DNA from: Ralstonia sp. A12
Lineage (GTDB): Bacteria > Pseudomonadota > Gammaproteobacteria > Burkholderiales > Burkholderiaceae
Length of the DNA stretch: 64,000 bases
Reading direction: 5' to 3'
Assembly (NCBI RefSeq): GCF_000801955.1
Contig: NZ_JSZO01000001.1
Span: 682,001-746,000, forward strand
Of this stretch, positions 56,437-64,000 are shown piece after piece. The first letter of the stretch is position 1; each line of letters opens with the position of its first letter. The notes below the pieces were generated by a model. It did no database searches. It worked only from the letters and a program-made list of their open reading frames with translations, and was not told the origin of the DNA. The position numbers and the translations under genes are program-made.

Positions 56437-57133
56437 CTTCTTGTGTGGTTTCGAGTCGATAGCCATGCGAGTACACCGAGACCAGCCGCACGCCATTCTT
56501 CTGATTGAGATCCAGCTTGAGCCGCAGCTTGGAGATATGCGTGGCAAGCGTGCGCGAATCCGGACCGATACTGCGCCCCCAGACTGCCTGCTCGATCAGC
56601 TCGCGCGGCACCAGCTTGCCGACATTGCGGAACAGGTACAGCCCCAGGTCGAACTCGCGCGGCGACAGCTCAACCTGTGAGCCGTTCAGCGTCAGCACGC
56701 GCCCGATCGGGTCCACTGCGTACGGGCCCACGCGAATGCGCTCCAGGGATTCGCTCGTGCGCGGTGCCGCGCGGCGCAGCAGCGCGCCCACGCGCGCCAC
56801 CAGCTCGGCACGGCGCACTGGCTTGATGACGTAATCGTCCGCGCCGGCAGCCAGCCCGCGTACCACGTCGTCTTCAAGCGAGCGATTGGTCAGGAACAGC
56901 ACCGGCAGCGCCGGGCCGACCGTCTGCCGCACCCAGCTCACAAGCTGGATGCCACTGATGTCCGGCAACTGCCAGTCAAGCAACAGCAGATCGAAAGTTC
57001 GATCCCGCAGCGCCTTGACAAAGGCGTCCCCGCTACTGAAAGACTCGCATTCGTATCCGGACGAAATCAGGATCTCTCGAATCAATTCCGATTGCGCCTG
57101 GTTGTCTTCTACCGAGGCAATTCGTATCGCCAT
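56420..57133 (-). CDS. OmpR-family response regulator, intact
   Basis: A 237-residue regulator: receiver with acidic pair Glu9-Asp10, phospho-acceptor Asp53 (LLLLDWQLPD), Thr82 and Lys104 (YVIKPVRR), then a winged helix (about 135-232, EFDLGLYLFRNVGK, RTLATHISKLRLKLDL). First gene of the operon. Presumed partner of the CHASE2 kinase. The 414-base stretch upstream (57134-57547) contains no gene; it must hold the promoter, but I see no strong sigma-70 match. Confidence 0.92.
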   Translation of the reverse strand: MAIRIASVEDNQAQSELIREILISSGYECESFSSGDAFVKALRDRTFDLLLLDWQLPDISGIQLVSWVRQTVGPALPVLFLTNRSLEDDVVRGLAAGADDYVIKPVRRAELVARVGALLRRAAPRTSESLERIRVGPYAVDPIGRVLTLNGSQVELSPREFDLGLYLFRNVGKLVPRELIEQAVWGRSIGPDSRTLATHISKLRLKLDLNQKNGVRLVSVYSHGYRLETTQEDGEAG

Positions 57134-57496
57134 CTGGACTGCCCTTTCCCCGCTCCGGGCCCGGCTGTTGAGCCGGCTCCCGCCGCCGCTACATGGGACG
57201 CCGGCTCGCTCCCTTTGTCGTTGTGATCGGGGTCCCGGACCAGCGCATCATGGTTTGATCCACCGGCCACCTCCGGCGCGGCACCGACTCCCGCGCAAGA
57301 CCTTACCCAGGCCGCCGACATGCCTTACCTATCGACTTGAGCCCAGGTCATCCTAAAAGGCCGCCCCTGTCATATTGCAAACAATTGTGAAAACCTAGAC
57401 ACAGAGCCAAGGATGTATCGTGTTCTATCATTTTTCACTACGCAAGAACAAGGCAGACCTCTTCGAAAAGTATAGGGCCCGGCTTATCGAATGGCA

Positions 57497-57528
57497 GGCC
57501 TGCCGGGTATACACCGGTCCGGCAGGCC
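57497..57528. other. Perfect 10-bp inverted repeat after the MFS gene
   Basis: GGCCTGCCGG (57497-57506) and CCGGCAGGCC (57519-57528) with a 12-base spacer. On the minus strand it follows the MFS stop by about 20 bases; no T-run. Probably a transcript-end stabiliser. Confidence 0.45.
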
Positions 57529-57547
57529 CCACCAAAGCGGGGATTGG

Positions 57548-58789
57548 CTAGCGCGCCTCCGGCTCTGGCCGGCGCATCCACGCCGCGCTTGCCGCCCAGA
57601 ACCCCAGCGCCGCCAAGCTGATGGCCGCGCCCAAGAGACACACGCCCGACCAACCCGCCCGCGCGTACATCGCTGTCGAGGCCATCGCGCCGAGCCCGCT
57701 GCCGGCCGCATAGAACAGCATGTAGGCACCCACCAGCCGGCTATGCGCCTCCGGGTGCAAGCGGAAGATCAGGCTTTGGTTGAGTACGTGGACGGCCTGC
57801 CCGCCCAGGTCAAGCAGGATGACACCGACCACGAGCCACGCCAGATGGTGCAAGCCCCACCCCAACGGCAGCCAAGCGATGAGCAGCAGCCCCAGCGCGG
57901 CGGCCGTGGCCGGCTGCGCCCAACCCCGGTCAGCCAGGCGCCCGGCACGTGCTGCCGCCAGCGCGCCAACCGCCCCCACCAGCCCAAACGCACCAATGCC
58001 CGCCGGCGAAAACGCATACGGCGGCGCGCTCAGCGCCAAGGCCAGCGCGCTCCAGAACACGCTGAACGCCGCAAACATCAGGAAGGCGATCAGGCCACGC
58101 ACCTGCAGCACGCGCTCGCTCAGCAGCAGTTGCCACATCGAACGCAACAGCGCGCCGTAGTGCATGGGCACCGACGCCATCGCCGGTGTCGGCAGCCAGC
58201 GCCACAGCGCAGCCAGCATCACCGCCGAGACGCTCGCCGACACGGCGTACACCGCTCGCCAGCCCCAGGCGTCGGCAATCCCACCCGCCACCGTCCGAGC
58301 GAGCAGCAAGCCGATCACCACACCGCCCTGCACCACGCCGAGCACGCGGCCGCGCTCCGACGGCGATGCCAACGCGGCCGCACAAGCGATCAAACCCTGC
58401 GTCATCGCGGTCCCCAGCAAACCGACACCCAACATCCCCAGCAGCAACGGCCAACGAGTTTGCGCCAGGCTCACGCCCAGCAGCGCTGCAGTCAGCAGCA
58501 CAAGTTGGGCAAGCAGTAGCGGTTTGCGTGGCCAGCGGTCGCCCAGCGGTACGACCAGCACCAACGCCAGCGCGCATCCTGCCTGGGTCGCGCCGATGAT
58601 GCCGCCGGCCCAGGCCTCGCTCAGCGCAAAGTCATGTGCCAACGCATCAAGCAGTGGCTGCGCAAAGTAAACGTTGGCCACGCTGACAGCTGCACACATC
58701 GCCAGCATTGCCACCCAAGCCCGCGATAAAGGAGGCGCAGGAACGGCACCCGCCCTCGGTGAATCAGCAGCAAGAGAATCGACAGCCAT
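57548..58789 (-). CDS. MFS exporter (DHA-type), divergent from HxlR
   Basis: A 413-residue, 12-segment transporter with motif A-like GDRWPRKPLLLAQL and the N-terminal half FAQPLLDALAHDFALSEAWAGG, of the YnfM/arabinose-efflux-like group of small-molecule exporters. Paired and divergent with an HxlR regulator, an arrangement typical of inducible exporters for aldehydes, quinones or other toxic compounds. Substrate unknown. Confidence 0.85.
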   Translation of the reverse strand: MAVDSLAADSPRAGAVPAPPLSRAWVAMLAMCAAVSVANVYFAQPLLDALAHDFALSEAWAGGIIGATQAGCALALVLVVPLGDRWPRKPLLLAQLVLLTAALLGVSLAQTRWPLLLGMLGVGLLGTAMTQGLIACAAALASPSERGRVLGVVQGGVVIGLLLARTVAGGIADAWGWRAVYAVSASVSAVMLAALWRWLPTPAMASVPMHYGALLRSMWQLLLSERVLQVRGLIAFLMFAAFSVFWSALALALSAPPYAFSPAGIGAFGLVGAVGALAAARAGRLADRGWAQPATAAALGLLLIAWLPLGWGLHHLAWLVVGVILLDLGGQAVHVLNQSLIFRLHPEAHSRLVGAYMLFYAAGSGLGAMASTAMYARAGWSGVCLLGAAISLAALGFWAASAAWMRRPEPEAR

Positions 58790-58798
58790 GCATCACCC

Positions 58799-58825
58799 CA
58801 TCTAGTTTCAAATTAAAACCAGATG
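58799..58825. promoter_or_regulatory. Inverted-repeat operator for the HxlR regulator
   Basis: CATCTAGTTT (58799-58808) and AAACCAGATG (58816-58825) form a 9/10 inverted repeat with a 7-base spacer, about 10 bases upstream of the MFS start and in the divergent spacer. HxlR proteins are dimers that bind such repeats. A smaller repeat AGTCT-AGGC-AGACT follows (58826-58839). Confidence 0.6.
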
Positions 58826-58891
58826 AGTCTAGGCAGACTTGTTTTATCATGCAACCACTTGACCGAAACGGCCATTCGCGGCCAATGGACC

Positions 58892-59353
58892 ATGGTTCAA
58901 CGCAAACGCTTCGACGATTCCTCCTGCCCTGTCGCCCGTGCACTCGACGTGGTTGGCGACCGCTGGATGCTGCTGATCGTGCGCGACGCCTTCGACGGGC
59001 TGCGCCGCTTCAGCGAATTCCAGAAGAGCACTGGTGCCGCGCGCAACATCCTGGCCGACCGCCTGCGCCTATTGGTCGAGCACGGCATCTTTGCCGTGGC
59101 CCCAGCCTCCGACGGCACGGCGTATCAGGAGTACGTGCTGACCCCCAGGGGCGAAGCGCTTTTCCCGCTGGTGGTTGGTCTGCGGCAATGGGGGGAAGCG
59201 CACCTGTTTGCGCGCGGCGAAAAGCATTCCGTGCTGGTCGACAAGCAGACCGAGCAACCGCTCGCGCCAATGCAACCCATGACGCGCGACGGCCGTGCGA
59301 TACAGGCGACAGAAACAGAGGTGCGGAAGGTGGCGGTCAAAGTACGCAGCTAA
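58892..59353 (+). CDS. HxlR-family transcriptional regulator
   Basis: A 153-residue winged-helix regulator: Cys in FDDSSCPVARALDVVGDRWMLLIVRDAF (the HxlR pattern with Cys near residue 11), then FSEFQKSTGAARNILADRLRLLVEHG and the C-terminal wing. ATG at 58892 is chosen; the frame extends 23 codons upstream. The Cys and the divergent MFS exporter suggest thiol- or electrophile-responsive control. Confidence 0.9.
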   Translation: MVQRKRFDDSSCPVARALDVVGDRWMLLIVRDAFDGLRRFSEFQKSTGAARNILADRLRLLVEHGIFAVAPASDGTAYQEYVLTPRGEALFPLVVGLRQWGEAHLFARGEKHSVLVDKQTEQPLAPMQPMTRDGRAIQATETEVRKVAVKVRS

Positions 59354-59367
59354 GCGCGACGCCAAAG

Positions 59368-59396
59368 AAAAAGCCCCGAACCAGTCGGGGCTTTTT
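59368..59396. terminator. Bidirectional terminator between hxlR and the tRNA cluster
   Basis: A 12-bp perfect stem (AAAAAGCCCCGA/TCGGGGCTTTTT) with a five-base loop, T-runs on both strands. It ends hxlR on the plus strand and the tRNA operon on the minus strand. Confidence 0.93.
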
Positions 59397-59402
59397 GCAT
59401 TC

Positions 59403-59476
59403 TGGAGGCGGAGGCCGGAATCGAACCGGCGTACACGGCTTTGCAGGCCGCTGCATAACCACTTTGCTACCCCGCC
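59403..59476 (-). tRNA. tRNA-Cys (GCA)
   Basis: A 74-base cloverleaf on the minus strand with encoded CCA: acceptor GGCGGGG/CTCCGCC, anticodon GCA in CTGCAAA, T-arm CCGGTTCGATTCCGG. Last gene of the tRNA operon downstream of the two tRNA-Gly genes. Confidence 0.96.
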
Positions 59477-59534
59477 AAGGGCTCAGCACCGCATTGTAGC
59501 AATTCGTGAAGAACCGCGTGTTTGCCGTGCCGAT

Positions 59535-59562
59535 AAAGAAAAAGGGAAGCAAGGCTTCCCTT
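59535..59562 (-). terminator. Terminator or processing hairpin between tRNA-Gly and tRNA-Cys
   Basis: On the minus strand AAGGGAAGC-CTT-GCTTCCCTT followed by TTTCTTT. It lies just after the first tRNA-Gly; tRNA-Cys may depend on read-through or its own promoter. Confidence 0.7.
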
Positions 59563-59568
59563 CGGGAT

Positions 59569-59644
59569 TGGAGCGGGAAACGAGGCTCGAACTCGCGACC
59601 TCAACCTTGGCAAGGTTGCGCTCTACCAACTGAGCTATTCCCGC
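59569..59644 (-). tRNA. tRNA-Gly (GCC), copy 1
   Basis: A 76-base minus-strand cloverleaf with CCA: acceptor GCGGGAA/TTCCCGC, D-arm AGCTCAGTTGGTAGAGC, anticodon GCC in TTGCCAA, T-arm CGAGTTCGAGCCTCG. Sequence is identical to copy 2 at 59698-59773. Confidence 0.97.
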
Positions 59645-59697
59645 GTAACCGGTTATGCCGCCATGCCACCACATCAGCACGGCCACACATGTAAAAC

Positions 59698-59773
59698 TGG
59701 AGCGGGAAACGAGGCTCGAACTCGCGACCTCAACCTTGGCAAGGTTGCGCTCTACCAACTGAGCTATTCCCGC
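59698..59773 (-). tRNA. tRNA-Gly (GCC), copy 2
   Basis: Identical to copy 1 over all 76 bases, 53 bases upstream of it on the minus strand. The sequences between the copies differ from those around them, so only the gene is duplicated. Confidence 0.97.
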
Positions 59774-59851
59774 ATTTTGGCTACCAGCACTGCCGTACTA
59801 CCTTTGTGCTGCCAGACCGTTTGCGTCACATCACTGCAACGCGAGAAAGAG

Positions 59852-59881
59852 ATTATGGCAAAAAAGAATCCTGCTCGTCAA
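59852..59881 (-). promoter_or_regulatory. Sigma-70 promoter of the tRNA-Gly/Cys operon
   Basis: On the minus strand TTGACG (59881-59876) and CATAAT (59857-59852) with an 18-base spacer, about 80 bases upstream of tRNA-Gly copy 2. Close to the consensus; it lies in the 136-base gap after pgsA. Confidence 0.7.
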
Positions 59882-59909
59882 CACTTTTTGCGCAAGAGTT
59901 TTTGCAGGC

Positions 59910-60485
59910 TCATTTTGCGCGCTCGCGAATCTGCGGCCAGGCGAGTTTCATGTAGTACGCCATCGACCACAGCGTGAGCACCGCCGCCACGTAGATCAGC
60001 CACGTGCCCCACACATGCGCGTCGATCACGTCGAACAGTTTGCCCTCAAACAGCAGCAGCGGAATCGCGATCATCTGGAAGGTCGTCTTCAACTTGCCGA
60101 GGAAGTTGACGGCCACACTCTTCGAAGCGCCGATCTGCGCCATCCATTCGCGTAGCGCCGAGATGGTGATCTCGCGGCCAATGATGACGAGTGCGATCAC
60201 GTCTGACACGCGGCCCAGCGCCAGCAGCACCAACAGTGCAGCGGCCACCATCAGCTTGTCGGCCACCGGATCGAGGAAGGCACCAAAGGACGAGGTCTGA
60301 TTCCAGCGGCGCGCGAGAAAGCCATCAAACCAGTCGGTCAGGCTTGCAACGATGAAGAACACCGCGGCTGTCAGGTTCTTGGCTGGCAACGCCATCCAAG
60401 TGTCCGGCAGGTAGAACACGCCCACCACCAGCGGGATCATGGCCACACGCAGCCAGGTCAGGAGGATCGGGAAGTTGAAAGGCAT
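59910..60485 (-). CDS. pgsA: CDP-diacylglycerol-glycerol-3-phosphate phosphatidyltransferase
   Basis: A 191-residue membrane enzyme of phosphatidylglycerol synthesis. The CDP-alcohol phosphotransferase motif DG-x2-AR-x8-G-x3-D-x3-D is seen in WFDGFLARRWNQTSSFGAFL with DPVADK following (about 50-76). Four to six membrane segments. ATG at 60485 (MPFNFPILLTWLRVAMIP) is used rather than the one 20 codons upstream. Order uvrC-pgsA-tRNA-Gly-tRNA-Cys equals that of E. coli. Confidence 0.95.
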   Translation of the reverse strand: MPFNFPILLTWLRVAMIPLVVGVFYLPDTWMALPAKNLTAAVFFIVASLTDWFDGFLARRWNQTSSFGAFLDPVADKLMVAAALLVLLALGRVSDVIALVIIGREITISALREWMAQIGASKSVAVNFLGKLKTTFQMIAIPLLLFEGKLFDVIDAHVWGTWLIYVAAVLTLWSMAYYMKLAWPQIRERAK

Positions 60486-60554
60486 GGCAAGTCGAGAGAG
60501 CAACTGCTGCGCCGGGTCATGCACCGACGCAGCAAGATGGGGCATTGTCGCCGA

Positions 60555-62516
60555 TCAATGCAGCTGGCGGTAGATTTCTTCGGCCAGGGTCTGGGAGATA
60601 CCTTCCACAGTGGCCAGCTCATCCACGCTGGCGGACATCACACCGCGCAGGCCGCCGAAGCGCGCCAGCAGCCGCTGCCGACGCTTGGCGCCGATGCCTT
60701 CGATCTCTTCCAGCCGCGAGGTGTTGCGCGCCTTGGCCCGCTTGGCACGCATGCCGGTAATGGCAAAACGGTGCGCTTCATCGCGGATCTGCGCGACCAG
60801 CATCAGTGCAGCGCTGCCCTGCCCCAGCTCCAATGACGGACGGCCATCGGCGAAGATCAGCGTCTCCAGGCCGACCTTGCGACCCTCGCCCTTGGCCACG
60901 CCGACGAGCAAACCGATGTCGAGCCCCAGCTCTTCAAACACCTGGCGCGCGACTTCCACCTGCCCCTTGCCGCCGTCGATCAGCACGATGGTCGGCATGT
61001 TGGGCGTGTCCTCGCCCGCCTGCTCGACGATCTTCTGATAGCGGCGCGTGAGGACCTGGCGCATGGCCGCATAGTCGTCGCCGGGGATGATGTCCTGGAT
61101 GTTGTAGCGGCGGTATTCGCCGTTCTGCATGGCGTGGCTGTGGAAGACCACGCACGAAGCCTGCGTGGCCTCGCCGGCGGTGTGGCTGATGTCGAAGCAT
61201 TCGACGCGCAAGGCGGCGAGGTCCTCAAGATCGATGCCGATAGTCTCGGCCAACGCTCGGGTACGGGCCTGCTGACTGCCTTGCTCGGAGAGCCGTCGCA
61301 TGAGGGACAGCTCGGCGCCCTTCTCGGCCATCTCCAGCCACGCGCGACGCCCGCCCTGCGGCTGGCGAACGACCGACACCCGGCGCCCGGCCTGCTCGGC
61401 CAACGCGTCGATCAGCTCGGTCGCGTGGATCGGGTGACTGACCACAAGCACCGGCGGCACAAACTGATCTAGATAGTGCTGCGCAACGAAAGCTTCGAGG
61501 ATGTCGCTGGCCATGCGCTCTGAATCGCGTGCCGACTCGGTTGCGGTGGCGACCTCGGCTTCCACGTCTTCACCGACGATGGCGGCGCCGTCCTCCACGT
61601 GCGTGGGGAAGTAAGCCTTGTCGCCCAGATGCCTGCCGCCGCGCACCATCGCCAGGTTCACGCAGGCGTGCCCACCCTTGATGGCTACGGCCAGGATGTC
61701 GATGTCGCTGGCCTGACCAACCTCTTCCACGGACTGCTGCGTGAGCACCGTCGACAGCGCGCCAATTTGGTCGCGCACAACGGCGGCCTGCTCGAACTGA
61801 AGCGCTTCTGAATAGCGCTGCATCTTGTCCTGCAGTGTCTGCATGACTTCGTCCTGACGACCCTGGAGGAAACCGGCCGCGTTGGCAACGTCGCGGGCAT
61901 AGTCCTCGGGGCTGACCGCCTGCACGCAGGGGCCACTGCAGCGATGGATCTGATGTAGCAGGCACGGGCGCGTACGGTTGTTGAACACCGTGTCTTCGCA
62001 CGTGCGCAGCTGGAACACCTTCTGCAGGATCTGCATGCTCTCGCGCACGGCATGCGCACTCGGGAACGGGCCGAAGTACTGGTGCTTGCGGTCCGTCGCG
62101 CCGCGGTAGTACGCCATGCGCGGATACGCATGCTGCGTGAGCTTGAGATACGGATACGACTTGTCGTCGCGAAACAGGATGTTGTAACGCGGCGCCAGCG
62201 CCTTGATGAGGTTGTTCTCCAGCAGCAGCGCCTCGGCCTCGCTGCGCACGACGGTGGTGTCGATGCGCGCGATCTTTGCCACCATCATCGCAATGCGTGG
62301 AGACAGCAGCGTCTTGTTGAAGTAGCTGGAAACGCGCTTCTTCAGGTCACGCGCCTTGCCCACGTAGAGCACGTTACCCTGCGTATCAAAGTAGCGGTAC
62401 ACGCCGGGCAGGTTCGGCAGGCGCGCGATGTACGCTTTCGCGTCAAAGTCGGGCGCGCTGGGCTCAACGCTCTCAGGCGTCTCAGGCAGATCGGGGGGCG
62501 TGGGGTCGGACGGCAT
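60555..62516 (-). CDS. uvrC: Excinuclease ABC subunit C
   Basis: A 653-residue nucleotide-excision-repair nuclease: GIY-YIG domain (about 25-105, [24 protein letters not shown]), UVR motif (about 220-255), RNase H-like domain (from about 395, [22 protein letters not shown]) and C-terminal helix-hairpin-helix repeats ([21 protein letters not shown]). The N-terminal 28 residues are a Pro- and Ser-rich extension. It is upstream of pgsA by about 70 bases on the same strand. Confidence 0.96.
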   Translation of the reverse strand: MPSDPTPPDLPETPESVEPSAPDFDAKAYIARLPNLPGVYRYFDTQGNVLYVGKARDLKKRVSSYFNKTLLSPRIAMMVAKIARIDTTVVRSEAEALLLENNLIKALAPRYNILFRDDKSYPYLKLTQHAYPRMAYYRGATDRKHQYFGPFPSAHAVRESMQILQKVFQLRTCEDTVFNNRTRPCLLHQIHRCSGPCVQAVSPEDYARDVANAAGFLQGRQDEVMQTLQDKMQRYSEALQFEQAAVVRDQIGALSTVLTQQSVEEVGQASDIDILAVAIKGGHACVNLAMVRGGRHLGDKAYFPTHVEDGAAIVGEDVEAEVATATESARDSERMASDILEAFVAQHYLDQFVPPVLVVSHPIHATELIDALAEQAGRRVSVVRQPQGGRRAWLEMAEKGAELSLMRRLSEQGSQQARTRALAETIGIDLEDLAALRVECFDISHTAGEATQASCVVFHSHAMQNGEYRRYNIQDIIPGDDYAAMRQVLTRRYQKIVEQAGEDTPNMPTIVLIDGGKGQVEVARQVFEELGLDIGLLVGVAKGEGRKVGLETLIFADGRPSLELGQGSAALMLVAQIRDEAHRFAITGMRAKRAKARNTSRLEEIEGIGAKRRQRLLARFGGLRGVMSASVDELATVEGISQTLAEEIYRQLH

Positions 62517-62562
62517 GGCGTTCGCAGGCTCGGAGGGCGTCAGTGTAGAACAAGCTGCCGAC

Positions 62563-62568
62563 TACAAT
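62563..62568 (+). promoter_or_regulatory. Candidate -10 box of earP
   Basis: TACAAT 33 bases before the earP start, in the divergent spacer with uvrC. No -35 is clear. Confidence 0.35.
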
Positions 62569-62601
62569 GTCGGCCTTCTCCGGCCTTCCCTGCTTCGCCT
62601 C

Positions 62602-63792
62602 ATGCGCACCATCACCTCCTGGGATCTCTTCTGCAGCGTCGTCGACAACTATGGCGACATCGGCGTGTGCTGGCGGCTGGCCCGGCAGCTCGCGCAGGAG
62701 CACGGCCACACTGTACGGCTGTGGGTCGACGATCTGCGCTCGTTCGAGAAGCTTTGTCCCACCGTTGATGTGGCCGCCGAGGCGCAGCGCGTCTCGGGCG
62801 TCGACATCCGCCACTGGGGCGACGATGCCCAGGTTGCCGCACTGCTCGCCGCCGACGCGCACCCCGCGCCGCATGACGTGGTGATTGGCGCCTTCGCATG
62901 CGCTGTGCCAGAGCCAATGCTGCGGGCCATGGCCGAGCAAGCATCTCAAGGGGCAGCGCCGGTCTGGATCAACCTGGAGTATCTCAGCGCAGAAAACTGG
63001 GTGGCCGAATTCCACGCGCTGCCATCGCCACATCCAAGCGGGCAGATGAGGCTCTTCTTCTTTCCCGGCTTTGCACGCAACACGGGCGGCGTGCTGCGCG
63101 AATCGCACCTTGGCGCCCAGCGCACGACGTTCAACGCCAGCCCAGCGGCACATCAAGCGTTGTGGCACCGCCTTGGGGTGGACGACCTGATGCGCGACAA
63201 CCCCAACGCACTGCGCGTGAGCCTATTTGCGTACGCCAACCCAGCCCTGCCGACGCTGGTCGCCCAATGGGAAGCCTCCGCGGAGCCGGTGATCTGCCTG
63301 GTGCCCGAGGGCTTGGCCGCTACGCAGATCGCCGAGTTGCTCGGTGACACTGGCGCCGCCAAAACAGGCGCGCGCTGGACGCGCGGTCAACTGACCGTCG
63401 CCGTGGTGCCGTTTGTGCCGCAAGAGCACTACGACCCCCTGCTGTGGGCGTGCGACATCAACTTTGTGCGCGGCGAAGACTCCTTCGTGCGCGCCCAATG
63501 GGCGCTGCAGCCCTTTGTCTGGCATATCTACCCGCAAAGCGACGATGTGCACCTCACCAAGCTCGACGCCTTCCTGGCACGCTACACACCCGCTCTGCCC
63601 CAAGCCGACGCTGACGCACTCATCGCGTTCTGGCACGCCTGGAATGGCGCGCCGGCATCACTCAACTGGGCCGAGTTCGCCGCCGCCGCGCCTCGTCTGC
63701 GTGTACGAGCCACCACCTGGGAGCAAAGCTTGATGCAACTCGGCGATCTCACCGCGAATCTGGTGGCATTCTGCGAAAAACAGGTAAAATAA
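62602..63792 (+). CDS. earP: EF-P arginine rhamnosyltransferase EarP
   Basis: A 396-residue glycosyltransferase that puts rhamnose (from dTDP-rhamnose) on Arg32 of elongation factor P, allowing efficient translation of polyproline. The family start SWDLFCSVVDNYGDIGVCWRLARQL (DNYGDIG at about 15-21 carries the catalytic Asp) and the nucleotide-binding FVRGEDSFVRAQWALQPFVWHIYPQ near 300-325 match EarP. The next gene is efp, the substrate. The longer upstream frame overlaps uvrC and is not used. Confidence 0.95.
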   Translation: MRTITSWDLFCSVVDNYGDIGVCWRLARQLAQEHGHTVRLWVDDLRSFEKLCPTVDVAAEAQRVSGVDIRHWGDDAQVAALLAADAHPAPHDVVIGAFACAVPEPMLRAMAEQASQGAAPVWINLEYLSAENWVAEFHALPSPHPSGQMRLFFFPGFARNTGGVLRESHLGAQRTTFNASPAAHQALWHRLGVDDLMRDNPNALRVSLFAYANPALPTLVAQWEASAEPVICLVPEGLAATQIAELLGDTGAAKTGARWTRGQLTVAVVPFVPQEHYDPLLWACDINFVRGEDSFVRAQWALQPFVWHIYPQSDDVHLTKLDAFLARYTPALPQADADALIAFWHAWNGAPASLNWAEFAAAAPRLRVRATTWEQSLMQLGDLTANLVAFCEKQVK

Positions 63793-63906
63793 CGGGCTGA
63801 TCTGTATGCGGCCCCGGCTTTGACCTGGTTCGCGCGACCCGAGGGTATCGCGCGGTGCTTCGTTGCTTGGCGCGCATCGAACCCTCTTACTCTCAGGAAC
63901 TGTGAA

Positions 63907-64000
63907 ATGGCTTTGAAAATCGCGCAAGAACTCCGCGCTGGCAACGTGTTCATGTGGGGCCCTCCCGGCAAAGCCCAAGAGGCGTTGGTTGTGCTCAAGA
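63907..64000 (+). CDS. efp: Elongation factor P (5' part)
   Basis: The first 31 codons at the window end. MALKIAQELRAGNVFM fits EF-P of beta-proteobacteria. The AGGA at 63895-63898 lies eight bases before the ATG. The following visible residues WGPPGKAQEALVVLK do not match the usual short loop (IGNDPMVV-type) and look about five residues longer. The Arg that EarP modifies would lie beyond the window edge. Confidence 0.8.
   Translation, partial: MALKIAQELRAGNVFMWGPPGKAQEALVVLK

Noticed and set aside
57134-57547. Search for a gene or mobile element in the 414-base gap
   Set aside because: Only short frames without ribosome-binding sites, one inverted repeat (57497-57528); no transposase remnant.
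59855-59977. Short plus-strand frame beginning MAKKNPARQHFLRKSF
   Set aside because: It runs into the 3' end of pgsA on the other strand, and its first bases are the tRNA-operon promoter on the minus strand.

Overview
The window reads as a chromosomal segment of a beta-proteobacterium of the Ralstonia group (Burkholderiaceae). The DNA is GC-rich with strong GC3 bias. Many proteins have a beta-proteobacterial character: a BamC/DapA pair, the pyrG-kdsA-DUF1330-eno-ftsB order, RpfE next to recJ, EarP next to efp, and an Anbu operon. Genus is an inference from gene content and protein character, not from a database search. No phage, insertion sequence, integrase or CRISPR array was seen, so most of the window looks like stable core chromosome with a few accessory modules.

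Layout. 1-754 is the 3' part of a ribosomal-oxygenase (cupin) gene. 994-1251 is a tiny Ala-rich lipoprotein with a strong terminator. 1387-8516 is a long minus-strand housekeeping run: MBL hydrolase, bamC, dapA, methyltransferase, a [4Fe-4S]-type trpS, site-2 protease, yciO-like gene, PHP phosphatase. 8679-11808 holds a ferredoxin-NADP reductase and a tight, overlapping unknown operon (saccharopine-dehydrogenase-like, DUF4166, DCC). 11821-15827 has an alpha/beta hydrolase behind a palindromic operator, DUF455, gamma-carbonic anhydrase/Hsp33 and a small lipoprotein. 15892-20576 is ftsB-eno-DUF1330-kdsA-pyrG on the minus strand. 20667-25893 is the Anbu proteasome-like operon. 26004-31403 is lolC/E-lolD-tatD-comEC. 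31486-34766 is rpfE-recJ-fdxA, followed by tRNA-Asn, tRNA-Leu, DUF899, yeiH with its divergent LysR regulator, and tRNA-Lys.

38493-50888 is a catabolic island on the minus strand: glucarate dehydratase, MFS transporter, GH31 glycosidase, porin, aldose epimerase, then an anion symporter with a DUF3604 protein. A divergent FadR-type GntR regulator sits at its head. A 20-bp near-palindromic sequence occurs on both sides of the regulator gene (17/20 identical between copies), giving a candidate operator. The second copy lies just before an apparently untranslated stretch that folds into three hairpins ending in a U-tract, a candidate small RNA.

51222-57133 is a signalling operon: an intact OmpR-type regulator, a LysM-FecR surface-type protein, a CHASE2-PAS histidine kinase, a 66-residue unknown protein, and a second regulator clearly paralogous to the first but lacking the phospho-acceptor Asp and the conserved Lys (a pseudo-receiver). 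This is the most unusual system in the window. 57548-59353 is an MFS exporter divergent from an HxlR regulator with an inverted-repeat operator. 59403-62516 is the conserved tRNA-Gly/tRNA-Gly/tRNA-Cys, pgsA, uvrC locus. 62602 to the end is earP followed by the start of efp.

Starts were chosen by family length and ribosome-binding sites; several differ from the longest open frame. All functions are read from motifs and remembered families, with no similarity search run.
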